A stretch of DNA of 64,000 bases from CAWAND01 sp963783335 (GTDB lineage: Bacteria; Chloroflexota; Anaerolineae; Anaerolineales; E44-bin32): NCBI GenBank assembly GCA_963783335.1, contig CAWAND010000010.1:682001-746000 (forward strand), written 5' to 3'. Made by a program: the position numbers and the translations under genes. Shown piece by piece: positions 45,520-55,850 of this stretch (positions are counted from its first letter, which is position 1; each line of letters starts with the position of its first letter). The notes under the pieces are model-generated. The model searched no databases and was not told the DNA's origin. It was given only the letters and a program-made list of their open reading frames with translations.

Positions 45520-46581
45520 TCATGCGTTGGTCAGGAGCTGCGCTATGGCCCGGTCGACTTTCCCCATCGCTAGGCCAGGCAGCGAATCCAACTCGACCCA
45601 GCTGAGCTCAGCCAGCTTATCCGACGTCGGGTGCCCCTCCCCCGCATCGCACACATAGGCATAGGCCGTGACGGTGAAATGGGTATAGGCGTGTTCGACT
45701 TCACCCAAACGCCCCAGCTCTGAACACGACATCCGTAGCTGCTCTTCTACCGTTCTTCTTGCCGCGCTTTCTGGTGCCTCATCGTCCATCATCGTCTCGC
45801 CCGGAAAGGCCCACAACCCGGCCAAGAGCCCATGCTGAGGGCGACGGCCGACAAGCACGCTGCCGCTTCGCCAAAGTGCCACTTGCGAAAGTCGCCGGTG
45901 TGGCCTTGCTTTTCGCTTGGGCCGAATCGGCCGCTCTTCTTCGACCCCCGCCTGAAATGCTGCGCACATCTCAGCCACCGGGCAGGTCGAGCACCGTGGC
46001 GCCCTCACCACGCACACGGTGGCGCCGAGATCCATCAGGGCCTGATTGAAGGCTGAGGCCTTCCCCCTTGGGAGCACGGATTCGCCCAATTGGCGGAGCT
46101 TCCGCTCGCCATCAGCCGTCGAGATATCCAGCTCGACATTGAAAAGCCGTGCCAGTACCCGGCGCAAGTTGCCGTCCAGGGCCAGCACATCGGCGCCAAA
46201 GGCAATCGCAGCCACGGCACGCGCCGTATAGGGTCCAATGCCCGGCAGCAATTCCAATTCGGTGACCGTGTCCGGCAGCGAGTCATATCCAGCCGCGCGT
46301 CGTTCTCGGGCGGCCCGGTGCAGTGCGTGGGCACGACGATAGTAGCCCAAGCCTTCCCACAGGTTTAGCACGTCATCGATCGGCGCCTCAGCCAGTGCCT
46401 GGAGAGATGGATAGCGCTCCATCCAACGCTGGAAGTAGGGCACCACGGTCTCAACTTGGGTCTGCTGGAGCATTACTTCCGAGATCCAGACTGCGTACGG
46501 ATCGCGTGTATGGCGCCAGGGCAGATCGCGTTTCTCAGATGCATACCACGCCAGCAGCGCCTCAGCCAACTTGTGGGTCAT
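45520..46581 (-). CDS. mutY: A/G-specific adenine DNA glycosylase
   Basis: 353 aa from MTHKLAEALLAWY (an upstream ATG at 46617 lacks family support). HhH-GPD glycosylase: PWRHTRDPYAVWISEVMLQQTQVETV with catalytic Glu (SEVMLQQTQ), LEGLGYYRRA-type WEGLGYYRRAHAL, LPGIGPYTARAVAAIAFG and LDGNLRRVLAR with catalytic Asp region. The 4Fe-4S motif C-x6-C-x2-C-x5-C is seen in CVVRAPRCSTCPVAEMC. The C-terminal NUDIX-like domain (8-oxoG recognition) is present with HGLLAGLWAFPGE. Removes adenine opposite 8-oxoguanine. Confidence 0.95.
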   Translation of the reverse strand: MTHKLAEALLAWYASEKRDLPWRHTRDPYAVWISEVMLQQTQVETVVPYFQRWMERYPSLQALAEAPIDDVLNLWEGLGYYRRAHALHRAARERRAAGYDSLPDTVTELELLPGIGPYTARAVAAIAFGADVLALDGNLRRVLARLFNVELDISTADGERKLRQLGESVLPRGKASAFNQALMDLGATVCVVRAPRCSTCPVAEMCAAFQAGVEEERPIRPKRKARPHRRLSQVALWRSGSVLVGRRPQHGLLAGLWAFPGETMMDDEAPESAARRTVEEQLRMSCSELGRLGEVEHAYTHFTVTAYAYVCDAGEGHPTSDKLAELSWVELDSLPGLAMGKVDRAIAQLLTNA

Positions 46582-46703
46582 GCCAGAATTGTAATGAGCC
46601 AGGCCGCGATCGAGCAACCGATATAATCACATCAGGCGCTCGCCTTCCGGCAGCGGTCTTGATTTCCCGGGTCGCAGTTGACCCTGAAATCCTTGGAGGT
46701 TTC

Positions 46704-47348
46704 ATGACCACCTATGACGATGCTCTCTCGAAGTACATCACCGAGACGTTCGCCCAAGAAGACGACGCTCTGGCGACGATCCGACAACAAATTCCCATCC
46801 GGGGACTGCCGGAGATCATGATTCGCCCCGAGGAAGCCGCCTTCCTGCAGTTGCTGGTGGCCGCTTGTGGGGCACGTTCAGTTGTTGAAATCGGAACGTT
46901 GGGAGGCTACAGCGGCTCGTGGATCGCCCGGGCGCTGCCTGACGATGGCAAGCTGATCACGCTTGAAGTCGAGCCCAAGCATGCCGACGTCGCCCGCGAG
47001 CACTTCGAGCTGGCCGGTGTGGCGGACAGGGTCGAGATCCGCATAGGTGACGCCCACCAGGTCCTTCAGGATCTATCCAACTTAGGACCCTTTGACTTTG
47101 TTTTCATCGATGCCGAGAAAGAAGGCTATCCAGACTATCTGGACTGGACGCTACGCAATCTGCGCCCCGGAGGCGTCCTCGCGGCGCACAATGCTTTTCG
47201 CAAGGGCGCGCTGCTCGACACTCACGAAACCGATCAACGCGTGGTCGCCACTCGCGAGTTCATCCGCCAACTGGCGGCGGATGAAAGGCTGTTTTCCACC
47301 ATCTTCCCGGCCGGAGATGGCATGGCCATCGGCGTGCTGCGAGCCTGA
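46704..47348 (+). CDS. O-methyltransferase (family 3, SAM-dependent)
   Basis: 214 aa from MTTYDDALSKY, SD GGAGGT. Class I methyltransferase: VVEIGTLGGYSGSWIARALP (SAM-binding motif I), ITLEVEPKHADVAREHFELAG, GPFDFVFIDAEKEGYPDYLDW (metal-binding Asp and the family's IDAxK), and VLAAHNAFRKG. These are the marks of the CCoAOMT/COMT-like family, which methylates catechol-type hydroxyls with a divalent metal. Substrate unknown. Confidence 0.92.
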   Translation: MTTYDDALSKYITETFAQEDDALATIRQQIPIRGLPEIMIRPEEAAFLQLLVAACGARSVVEIGTLGGYSGSWIARALPDDGKLITLEVEPKHADVAREHFELAGVADRVEIRIGDAHQVLQDLSNLGPFDFVFIDAEKEGYPDYLDWTLRNLRPGGVLAAHNAFRKGALLDTHETDQRVVATREFIRQLAADERLFSTIFPAGDGMAIGVLRA

Positions 47349-47376
47349 TCTTTGAGGTAACCTTGCCGCGTCCCAG

Positions 47377-50300
47377 CTAGCGCGAATCGTCGGCAGGAAC
47401 CACGCGGATGAGCACTGCGCGGACGGCCAGGCGCTTAGCGTAGGACCCTGACCTCTGATCGAAGCCCTCGCATGTGAGCAGGGTTAGCCAATCCCGCTCC
47501 TCGTGGTGCAGGACACTCAGGTCATCCGGGGCCACCGACCGCAGTTGGCGCACCTGATAGACATAGACCGCACCGCCGGACGTGATTCGGATTTCATCTC
47601 CCCAGGCCAAATCCGGCAGATGGTAGAAAGGACCTGGCAGGCCGTCTGCACCGTAGACGTGCCCGGTCAGCGCGGTGTTGCCGGCATGCGTTGGATAGGC
47701 AGTCCCCTCCAAGTAGCCGGCATCCTCGCCGAGCCAGGTCAGGTTCCATCCCGAGGCGCTGAGCGGCACCCCCACAATCGGAAGCCGTACGCCCAGACTC
47801 GGGATACCGAGCACCATCCCGTCCGTTGGGCCCTGGCTGGCACCCTGAGGCATCCGAGGCAGATCGGTCACCTGTCCAGGGGCGAATCCAGTGGCAGGCA
47901 ATTCGGGCGCACGGATATTCGCCGCCCCGGTCACCTGGTAAACGTCTACCGTTGAACCCGGATCGAAGCGACGCTCGGTCGAGAGCGCGTTGAACGTGGA
48001 TTGCGGACTGGAAACGTCGTCGGGCAGGCTGGTCCACTCCAAGCTGGCCTGGTTCCGCACCCGCTCCCCCGGACGGATATCGCCCAAAACCGCCCTGAAC
48101 TCGATCTCGCTCGTGCTTCCCAGCGGGAAGTTCGACCATGCAGCGTTCAGCGTCGGGGCACCGCTGTCGACCAGGGACTCCGGCGCCACACCCACGCCGG
48201 TCCAGCTGAGCGAGCCGGGGACGTAGGTAAGGTCCACCGGAAGGACGTCGGCCAACTCGAGGTCGAAGGCATCGGCGTCGCTGGAGGACGTATGTTCGAT
48301 GGTCAGGGTGAAGGTGACCTGATCACCCGGCGGCAGGACCCTTGGCGACGGTGACTTGTGCAGAGCCAACGTGGGTTCAATCAAGGTCACGCGCTCGGCT
48401 GCTCTCTGAAGCGATCCGCCGCGCCACGTCCAGTCGACCCGGTTGCCCAAGGCACCGCCACGCACATTCACGGCCGAGTCCAGCGCCACCACCTGGTAGC
48501 GCAGCGTCAGGGTGGCGTTGTCCGCGTCGTTGTTGGTCAACGCACCGAACGCAAACACGACCCGCCTGCCCTGGTCGGTAGGATCGCTGCTGCTGGATGG
48601 CTCGGCCCCGACGGTCGGGCTGCTGCAGATCGTGTCGAAGTCGTTGGGCGAAGATGTCAAACCGTTCGAAGATGTCACCAGGCTCTCGCAGCCGACAAAC
48701 GCCAGACCGCGCTCCAGAACATCCGTCAGCGAGGCGTCCTGCATCGTCCCGTGAGGCAACGTCATCACGATCTCGTAGGTCAGGATTTCTCCAATCGCCA
48801 CATCTGAGCCAGAGCTGAAGGCCTGGTTGGTAGCGACCAGCGTCTTGGTCAGGTCCACCTTGGGCAGGCTGACGATGTTGTCGGTGTCTGTAGCCGTGTT
48901 GTTCTCCGGCGTCGGCTCCGGCCCATTGGACCCGTCGTCGGCGACGGTCACCGTGTTGGGGATCTGAGACACGCTGGCATCCAGTGGGTCATCCACGATC
49001 AGGGTGAAGACCAGGTTCAGAGATGCGCCGGACGCGAAGTCGCCGATAGTGTATGTGCACAAGCTGCCCGGCGAGCTGTCCGGGACACAGCCCCAACCGG
49101 GCGTGCTCCCCCCCGAATCGAAGGTCGTGTTGGCCGGAATGGTGTCGGTGACCTCCACGCCGGTCGCATCCTGATCCCCAACGTTCTGCACTGTCATTTG
49201 AAACACCAGCGTCGTCCCAGGAGAGACGATATCCAGGCCGTCGTCTTTGGTGATGGTCAGATCGGGGACGGCATCAACAGGGGTGACTTCGGTATCGGCG
49301 TTGTCGGATGGGGTGGGTTCCGTCCCATGGGTGCCGTCATCTGAAACGCTGGCCTCGTTGTCGATCTGCTCCAGCCCCGCCGGCGCCGGGTCGACCACCT
49401 GCACAGCAAAATCAACATCGGTCGACCCCGAGGCGGCTACCCCACCGGCGACCGAGAAGCTGCAGGCCGACCCCGCCGTGCCCCCGCCGGCGCACGACCA
49501 GCCGGGGGTGCTCGAGGCTGGGACAAAAGTGGTGTTGTCGGGCACGGTTTCGCTGACCGTCACACCGGACGCATCCGCATTGCCCACGTTGTTCACCGTC
49601 AGGGTGTATACAATGACGTCACCCGGCGCAGCCGTGATGCCGCCGTCGGTCTTGAACAGCTGCAGGTCAATCCCGGTCACGGTCACCGACTCGCTGGTCG
49701 AGTCCGAGTAGTCATTCACCCCGCCGGCCCCGCTTCGCTCGTTGGTGTCATCTCCCGAGATCGACGTCCATTGCATCGATGGCGCATTGGTGAACACGTC
49801 ACCGACGTTGGCCGATGGGGGCAGATCGACGGTGGCCTGATAGGTGAACGAAGTGCTGCTGTCGGCCAGCGCGAGCGAAGGAATCGTGAACACAATCGTC
49901 GGGGCGCCGCTTTCATCAACCTGCGCAGCCGGCAAGCTGGCCGAGCCGGGCACGTAGCTCAGCCCAGCCGGGATCGTGTCGCTGATGACGATGTCCTCGG
50001 CATCGGCCGCGCTTGATCCCGAGTGCTCGACGGTGACCGTGTAGGTGACAGTCTGCCCCAGATAGGGCGTGTCATCGTCGGCGAGCTTGGTGATCGTCAG
50101 ACCCGGCTCCACGACTTCCACCTGGGCGCTGTCGCTTTGCGTGTCGGTGCCATAGTCCAGCGTCGCCTGGTTGGTGAGCAGATCACCATTCTGGTTGAGC
50201 GCGTCGTTCTCCAGCCGGGCGACGACCTCAATCGTGATCTGATCGGCCGAATCTTGAACGCCATCCGGTTCGTTGTGCAGGTCACCGAAGTCGAACACCA

Positions 50301-53300
50301 ACTGGTCGTCCAAACCGTCGCTGCCGGTATCACTGGCCACGCCGGGGTCGCCGACGCTCAACGAGCTTCCGCTGATTTGGCCCCCGATGCTCAGCACCTG
50401 CGAGCTCAGCAATCGCAGCACCCCATCCGGCGGCGCGGGTAGTTTGTCGGTCACGGTCACCGGGCCATCCCCCTCCGGCAGGGTGACGGTGATGTTGAAG
50501 GTCACCTCCTCGCCAATCACCAGGTCCGTGATCGAAGGCGTGAACTGCCCGCTCCCCGTGCTGCTGACCGACGTTGCCGAAATCGACTTGGAAATGGCCG
50601 GGTCGGCCAGCGACATATCCAGGGAGGCCGTGTCGGCATAGTCGTTCAAGGCGCCGCCGGATCCATCGGCTCCGGTGCGCTCGCCGGTAGCCGAGCCTGG
50701 TGTGCCGGGCGTGCTCGAACCGGTGTCATTGGTGGTGGTGCCGTTGGTTCCCGGCAGGCTGGTGTAGGTCAGGCTGGCGCTGTTGGGAATGGTGCTCCCA
50801 AAGGCGGCGTCATCGACGATCACCGCCGTCACCTGCACACTGACCGAGCCTCCGGGATCCACCTCGTCGATGGAAACATCGACCGTCGGCGAAATTGAGT
50901 TGTCGACGGCATTGACGTAGCCTGAACCGCTGATGGCCACCGATTGGAAGATCAGGTCGCCATCCAGCGTGTCCAGCAGGTGAACGTCGAAAGCGGGGGC
51001 CGTGTTGACGGTCGACGGATTGCTGAAAGCAAGCGTGTAGACGATGGTGTCGCCGGCGTCAGGCCCGCTGACGTTCACCGTCTTGGTCAGATTCGAAAGA
51101 TTGGCCTCCGCCAGCCTGACCGTTACCGAATTGGAGTTGGTGTTGGCCGTGCCGTTGACCAGAGCCTGGAAACTATCGGTTCGGTTGACCGCCGGAGAGG
51201 TGGCGGCGCCGGTGAGGTTGTTGATGGACTGATTGCCGGCGATGTTCTCCATCACGGCGTTGAACTCAACCACCACGAATTCCTGATTGGTGTCGTTGTC
51301 AGGATTGGTCACGTTGCCGAACTTGAAATACGGATCAGTTCCGCTACCGTAGGTGTCGTCGTCTGAACCGGTAAGCCGAGAGACGGCTGAGTCTGGAAGG
51401 ACAAACGTAGGCGCAATCGATCCTACGCTGGTCTCATCCCCCGTCACCGCCAAGCCTGCCCCGGAAAGCGTGGAAGATGTGATCCCACCATCCGAGACGA
51501 AGACAACTTTGGCCGTGCCATCGTCCAGGAAGCGCATGCCGGTAGGGAGCTGATCGCGGAACTGGAGATTGGTGGCAGTGCCTTCCGCCAGCCGGAACGC
51601 CAACCGGTAGCGCACGATCTCGCCGATGGCGGCGCGCTCGTAGCCGCCGGCCACCCCGGTGAAGCTCTCCGACGTAGCCACAATCGACTTGACCGGCTGC
51701 TGGAAAACGGTGACATCCGCACCGTTGGAGGCGGTGTAGTCGTTGTCCGCCCCTCCAGGGTTGGATGTGTCGCCCGTGCGCTCGGTGGACAATCCATTGT
51801 GGGTCGACTGGGGGCTGGTTACGTCGCCGGGCAAACTGGTCCAGGTGATCGTGCCGGTGTTGGTCAGCACCTGCCCCGGTTCGACGCTGCGATCGAGCGT
51901 CGCCTGAAACTGGATCTGGCTGGTGTCGGTCAGGGCGAACTGGGTCCAAGTGGCCGTGATCGTCCCGCTCGACTCGATCAACGTTCCTGTATCGGGGGCC
52001 AATCCCGCCGTGTGAGTCAGCGAGGCTGGCACGTAGGTCATACCCGCCGGGAGCGTGTCGTTCAACACAACATCAAAAGTGTCACTATCACTTTGCGGGG
52101 TGTGGGCGATATCGATGGTGAAGGTGATCACGTCGTCGGCGTCGCCGCTGGTCGGGTTGGCGGTCTTGGTGATCTGCAAGGTCGGCTCGACGATGGTCAC
52201 GTTGGGGGCCGAGTTTGAGACGCTTGAAGTTTCACTGGCGGCGGTCCAGGTGTACTCGGCGTCGTTGTTGCGCGTATCTCCGCGGTCGTTGCTTCCCCCA
52301 TTGATGACCACCACGGTGTAGGTCAGTGTGATCGTCTCGGGGGCGGTGTTGTCGTCATCGGCATTGGTCAGCGTGCCGAAATCAAAGGTTGCGCTTGCGC
52401 CGGGGCCGGCCAATGCCGACTGTGCATTCGTCAGAACTTGGGCGAACCCGCCGGCCACATCGGTGCTGAGCGCAGCCGAGGCCGTCAAGTCATCGAGGCT
52501 GACAAAGGCCAGACCTGCGTCCAGAGTATCCACCAGGCTGACGTCGCTGGCTTCACCCTCGGGGACGGTGATCGTCACCTGGTACTGGACCTGCTCGCCG
52601 ATGGCCACGTCGTTGCCCGACGTGAAGGTCTGGTTGGTGCCCAGGATGGTCTTGGCGACCATCGGAAAGGCGATGGTCACGTCGGCGCTGTCGGTCAAGT
52701 CCGAGTCTGAGCCGGTGAAGTCCTCGCCGCCCTCCAGGCTGGCATAGTTGAAGACGGTGGCCGTATTGGTGATGGTCTGCGACGGCCCGACATCGGCGTC
52801 GAGCTGCAGATCGTAGGTCACCACGGCGATGTTGCGCCCGCCCGTCAGGCTGTACGCCTGGCAGGCGCCTTCGTCACCAGATGGGTCGACCAGCTCGATC
52901 CCGGCGTCGAATAGATCGGCATCCGTGGCGGATGAACCGAGGGGCGTGTAGCTCAACGCGGCGCCATCGCCGCGCGTAACGCTCAGGTTCAGACCGCCGC
53001 TCGGAATGCTGTAGCCGGCGGGCAGGTCATCCTTGATCCGGATGTCATGCGCGCCGCGGTGCCCGGACCCCAAGTTCTCCACCACGATGGCGAACGACAC
53101 CAAATCGCTGGCATCGACATCGCTCAGGTTCGAATCAATAGGCGTCGAGTCCAAACCCTGAGAGCTGATCGTCCCCGACCAGCGCGTGCCCGAGGACCCA
53201 GGCGCCGAAAAAGAGACTGGCCCGGCCGAAGCGGGATCGAAGGTCCCGTTGGCGTTGTCGGTGGCGATGACGCCTTTGGTGATCTTGAGCAGGGGTTCCG

Positions 53301-55569
53301 AACTGACGATCTGGATGATCTGGTCATCGACCTGGGTGCCGGCGTTGGTCGACCCCTCTTGCTCGCGCACTTGATTGGTCAGGAACAAACCGTCGGCGTA
53401 GGGCGTGTCGGTAAGGGTCACAGTGAACAGGATATCGACGACCGTGGTTTGGTTGCGAGGATCGTCATAGTTCCCATAGCTGAAAGTGACGCTGTTGGCA
53501 GACCCGTCACTTGTGACAGAAGGCACAATCCCCGAATAGGCCCGGAAGGTATCGTTGGGCCCGAACTGGGCCTCGCCCGCCGCTGGTGCTGAGCCCGACT
53601 GCACATCGTTGAACGTGGTGACTTCGGTCGAGAGGAACACCGGCAGCGGGAGATAGTCGGTGAAGGCCAGGTTTTCAACGTCGCTGGTGGCCAGCGTTTG
53701 CTGGATGCGGTAGGTCACGGTGTCATCGGGCGCCACGGGCGGCGGCGACGAGAACGATGTCGACCCGTTGACCGCATAGATCGATTTCGAAAGCGTGCCC
53801 CGCGGCACGGTCAGGCTGGCGCCGCTGGTGTCGCTGGGCGAGCCGCCCAGAAGCGTGGTGGGAGACGCATTGTCCCGCACCGTGCCGGTGGCGCTGACGT
53901 CGTTGTTGAGGATATCGCCCTGGTCGACACTGGGGTCACCCGAGGGATAGGTATCGGTGAAATTGTCCAGAATGGTCGTTCGAAAGACGATCGTGACCGT
54001 CGCCGGCCCGGCGTCGGGCGCGATGGCCCTTCCACCCTGGAGAATCCCATCGCCGGCAATTCGGGCCAACGCTTGGGAAAGATGGAAATTGAGGGTCGTG
54101 CTGCCGTCGGTTGCCGGAGAGGTATCGTTCCCGATCTGACTGGTGTCCACGATCAGATCCGTGCCGACGATGAACGAGCCGCTGTTGGCGGTACCGCGCT
54201 CGGTGACGCTCAGGGTGGGCGTGAAGCTGCTGTCAAAGTGCTGACCATCTGAGAAGACATCCGTGATCTCGAGGTCGCCGAAGGTGAAGTAGTCCGAGAC
54301 CTGAACGTCCAGTGTGTACTGAACCGTGTCGCCCGGGCTGGCCCCGGCTGCCCCGGTGTCGGCCACGATGTTGGCGCCTTTTTGGATGGCCAGGCTGCGA
54401 TCGTTCAGGGTGTGCTCCGGCCCCGGCGGGTTGGCCACGGCGTTGTCCGGCGACCCCGAATCGCGCGTGTCTAGCGGCGTCCACGTGCCGACGGCGCTGG
54501 CGTTGTCATCCGATTTGACCGAGGCGCCCGAGGTGGCGTTGATCACCGGGCTGCCGTTGGCGTCCAGATCGGGGACGAAATACTCGATCACCATCGACGC
54601 GTCGGACCCCGAAGACGTTCCGGTCACCGAGGCAAAGTTGGCCACGACCAAGTTGTCCGGCGGATTGGCGGCCACCCCAACGGCGGGCGTGGTGGTCACC
54701 ACGCCGCCGGCCGAGACCGAGACCACGCTCAGAAAGGCCAGATTGTCTGGCAGGCTATCGGTCACGTCCAGGTCGGTGACTGTCTGGCCGGCCGGGATAT
54801 CGACGTTAACTGTGTAGCGCCGCGGGTAGTTGGGGCCGGTGGCGGTTTCGTCTTCGGGTCCGTTGTAGGTCTTGTTGATGGTGATCAGGCTGGGCGTGAG
54901 CGATGAACTGGGCCAGGCGTTGCTGTTGGTGCTTCCGTTGCTGACAATCACCGCATCACAGCACCAGTCATCCAAGGGCGTCTGTCCAAACTGGAAGCCG
55001 CCCCTGGCATGCAGACTGAGTGACGTACCCAAGTCGGCCAGGTTGCTGAGGTGCGCCCCGACGGTGACGGTCATCGCCGGCTGCGCCGGGGTCACCGAAC
55101 CGAACGGGAGCAGAACCACAACCAGCGTGTCACCCGTTGTCCCGCAGACCTGGAGATAGGCCCCGCTTGTGTCGCGCGCATAGGGATGAGCGACACAGCC
55201 CGTTCCGCCGCCGTCATCCGGAAAGGTCAGGCTGGTGGTGGTCAGCGCCGTCCCCAGATAGGTGGCGCTGGTGAAGCTCAGTCCATCCGGCGTGTCGGTG
55301 CCGGCCAGGCCATCGGCCCCGTTGACGGGGAACACCAAGTCGATGAACGGCCCGTAGCCGGTGGTGTCGCCGGTGTTATCGAAGGTGACGTCAAACGAAA
55401 TGTCGCTGCCGATGAAGGGAGAGCCAGGCAGCGACAGGCTGACAGACGGGACAGCCGCAGACAGGGGCCTGGCCTCGGCCGGGGCGACGTTCCAACCGGC
55501 GATAGGCAGGCCAATGGACGTAAGAGTGACGAGGATGACGGACAGCCATCGCGTGGATTTTGTGATCAT
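47377..55569 (-). CDS. Giant DUF11-repeat surface protein with LPATG motif and sortase domain
   Basis: 2,730 aa from MITKSTRWLSVILV, with a signal peptide (to about APAEA, residue 32). After an N-terminal head (to ~residue 230) come about 14 tandem DUF11/Ig-like beta domains, each with a pattern like ITKxxxxxxGDxVxYT and a DxLPAGLxY turn. At the C-terminus is LPATGF (47884-47901), immediately followed by a sortase domain: IPSLGVRLPIVGVP, GNTALTGHVYG with catalytic His (47659-47661), LLTCEGF with catalytic Cys (47470-47472) and KRLAVRAVL with Arg. Thus one polypeptide carries both a sortase sorting motif and an intact-looking sortase triad. No membrane helix follows it. No clear SD is seen. 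Likely adhesin or surface-layer role. Confidence 0.88.
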   Translation of the reverse strand: MITKSTRWLSVILVTLTSIGLPIAGWNVAPAEARPLSAAVPSVSLSLPGSPFIGSDISFDVTFDNTGDTTGYGPFIDLVFPVNGADGLAGTDTPDGLSFTSATYLGTALTTTSLTFPDDGGGTGCVAHPYARDTSGAYLQVCGTTGDTLVVVLLPFGSVTPAQPAMTVTVGAHLSNLADLGTSLSLHARGGFQFGQTPLDDWCCDAVIVSNGSTNSNAWPSSSLTPSLITINKTYNGPEDETATGPNYPRRYTVNVDIPAGQTVTDLDVTDSLPDNLAFLSVVSVSAGGVVTTTPAVGVAANPPDNLVVANFASVTGTSSGSDASMVIEYFVPDLDANGSPVINATSGASVKSDDNASAVGTWTPLDTRDSGSPDNAVANPPGPEHTLNDRSLAIQKGANIVADTGAAGASPGDTVQYTLDVQVSDYFTFGDLEITDVFSDGQHFDSSFTPTLSVTERGTANSGSFIVGTDLIVDTSQIGNDTSPATDGSTTLNFHLSQALARIAGDGILQGGRAIAPDAGPATVTIVFRTTILDNFTDTYPSGDPSVDQGDILNNDVSATGTVRDNASPTTLLGGSPSDTSGASLTVPRGTLSKSIYAVNGSTSFSSPPPVAPDDTVTYRIQQTLATSDVENLAFTDYLPLPVFLSTEVTTFNDVQSGSAPAAGEAQFGPNDTFRAYSGIVPSVTSDGSANSVTFSYGNYDDPRNQTTVVDILFTVTLTDTPYADGLFLTNQVREQEGSTNAGTQVDDQIIQIVSSEPLLKITKGVIATDNANGTFDPASAGPVSFSAPGSSGTRWSGTISSQGLDSTPIDSNLSDVDASDLVSFAIVVENLGSGHRGAHDIRIKDDLPAGYSIPSGGLNLSVTRGDGAALSYTPLGSSATDADLFDAGIELVDPSGDEGACQAYSLTGGRNIAVVTYDLQLDADVGPSQTITNTATVFNYASLEGGEDFTGSDSDLTDSADVTIAFPMVAKTILGTNQTFTSGNDVAIGEQVQYQVTITVPEGEASDVSLVDTLDAGLAFVSLDDLTASAALSTDVAGGFAQVLTNAQSALAGPGASATFDFGTLTNADDDNTAPETITLTYTVVVINGGSNDRGDTRNNDAEYTWTAASETSSVSNSAPNVTIVEPTLQITKTANPTSGDADDVITFTIDIAHTPQSDSDTFDVVLNDTLPAGMTYVPASLTHTAGLAPDTGTLIESSGTITATWTQFALTDTSQIQFQATLDRSVEPGQVLTNTGTITWTSLPGDVTSPQSTHNGLSTERTGDTSNPGGADNDYTASNGADVTVFQQPVKSIVATSESFTGVAGGYERAAIGEIVRYRLAFRLAEGTATNLQFRDQLPTGMRFLDDGTAKVVFVSDGGITSSTLSGAGLAVTGDETSVGSIAPTFVLPDSAVSRLTGSDDDTYGSGTDPYFKFGNVTNPDNDTNQEFVVVEFNAVMENIAGNQSINNLTGAATSPAVNRTDSFQALVNGTANTNSNSVTVRLAEANLSNLTKTVNVSGPDAGDTIVYTLAFSNPSTVNTAPAFDVHLLDTLDGDLIFQSVAISGSGYVNAVDNSISPTVDVSIDEVDPGGSVSVQVTAVIVDDAAFGSTIPNSASLTYTSLPGTNGTTTNDTGSSTPGTPGSATGERTGADGSGGALNDYADTASLDMSLADPAISKSISATSVSSTGSGQFTPSITDLVIGEEVTFNITVTLPEGDGPVTVTDKLPAPPDGVLRLLSSQVLSIGGQISGSSLSVGDPGVASDTGSDGLDDQLVFDFGDLHNEPDGVQDSADQITIEVVARLENDALNQNGDLLTNQATLDYGTDTQSDSAQVEVVEPGLTITKLADDDTPYLGQTVTYTVTVEHSGSSAADAEDIVISDTIPAGLSYVPGSASLPAAQVDESGAPTIVFTIPSLALADSSTSFTYQATVDLPPSANVGDVFTNAPSMQWTSISGDDTNERSGAGGVNDYSDSTSESVTVTGIDLQLFKTDGGITAAPGDVIVYTLTVNNVGNADASGVTVSETVPDNTTFVPASSTPGWSCAGGGTAGSACSFSVAGGVAASGSTDVDFAVQVVDPAPAGLEQIDNEASVSDDGTHGTEPTPSDNADTEVTPVDAVPDLTITKDDGLDIVSPGTTLVFQMTVQNVGDQDATGVEVTDTIPANTTFDSGGSTPGWGCVPDSSPGSLCTYTIGDFASGASLNLVFTLIVDDPLDASVSQIPNTVTVADDGSNGPEPTPENNTATDTDNIVSLPKVDLTKTLVATNQAFSSGSDVAIGEILTYEIVMTLPHGTMQDASLTDVLERGLAFVGCESLVTSSNGLTSSPNDFDTICSSPTVGAEPSSSSDPTDQGRRVVFAFGALTNNDADNATLTLRYQVVALDSAVNVRGGALGNRVDWTWRGGSLQRAAERVTLIEPTLALHKSPSPRVLPPGDQVTFTLTIEHTSSSDADAFDLELADVLPVDLTYVPGSLSWTGVGVAPESLVDSGAPTLNAAWSNFPLGSTSEIEFRAVLGDIRPGERVRNQASLEWTSLPDDVSSPQSTFNALSTERRFDPGSTVDVYQVTGAANIRAPELPATGFAPGQVTDLPRMPQGASQGPTDGMVLGIPSLGVRLPIVGVPLSASGWNLTWLGEDAGYLEGTAYPTHAGNTALTGHVYGADGLPGPFYHLPDLAWGDEIRITSGGAVYVYQVRQLRSVAPDDLSVLHHEERDWLTLLTCEGFDQRSGSYAKRLAVRAVLIRVVPADDSR
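47384..47910 (-). other. C-terminal LPATG + sortase module of the giant protein
   Basis: The last ~175 residues. LPATGF precedes a short Pro/Gln-rich linker and a sortase beta-barrel with His (TGHV), Cys (LTCE) and Arg (RLAV) in the expected order and spacing. The style resembles the class E/F-type sortases of monoderms. Whether the sortase cleaves its own motif or that of another protein is unknown. Confidence 0.85.
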
Positions 55570-55850
55570 TTGGGCAGGCTCGCGGTTGCGGTTGTGAGTT
55601 CGGCGTACAGCCTATGACGAAGGGTGCGTGCGGGTGCTTTGCCCACCCTCGGTGCTGGAGAACTCCCGGTGGGGTCGACAATTCGTCAATTCCCCCCAGG
55701 CCGGTCTATTCTAAGCTAAATGGTGCCCGGCAACAACTTGCCAGGCGCTGGAGATTGGGTCCCTGTCTGGTACTTAAGAGCCACCCCCTTCCGGGTAACA
55801 CCACCCCCCAGCCACCGTTTTATAGGTTAGGATCTTACCAACAGAATAGC
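55570..55850. other. Upstream region of the giant DUF11 gene
   Basis: About 280 nt shared with the divergent Tad leader. On the plus strand a GGGTGC-type hairpin lies near 55625-55650; nothing recognisable as a promoter or riboswitch serves the minus-strand gene. Confidence 0.45.

Noticed and set aside
55620..55660. Second GEMM-like motif on the minus strand
   Set aside because: A GGGCAAAGC string is present, but the GAAA tetraloop and GCAAAGC core are missing.
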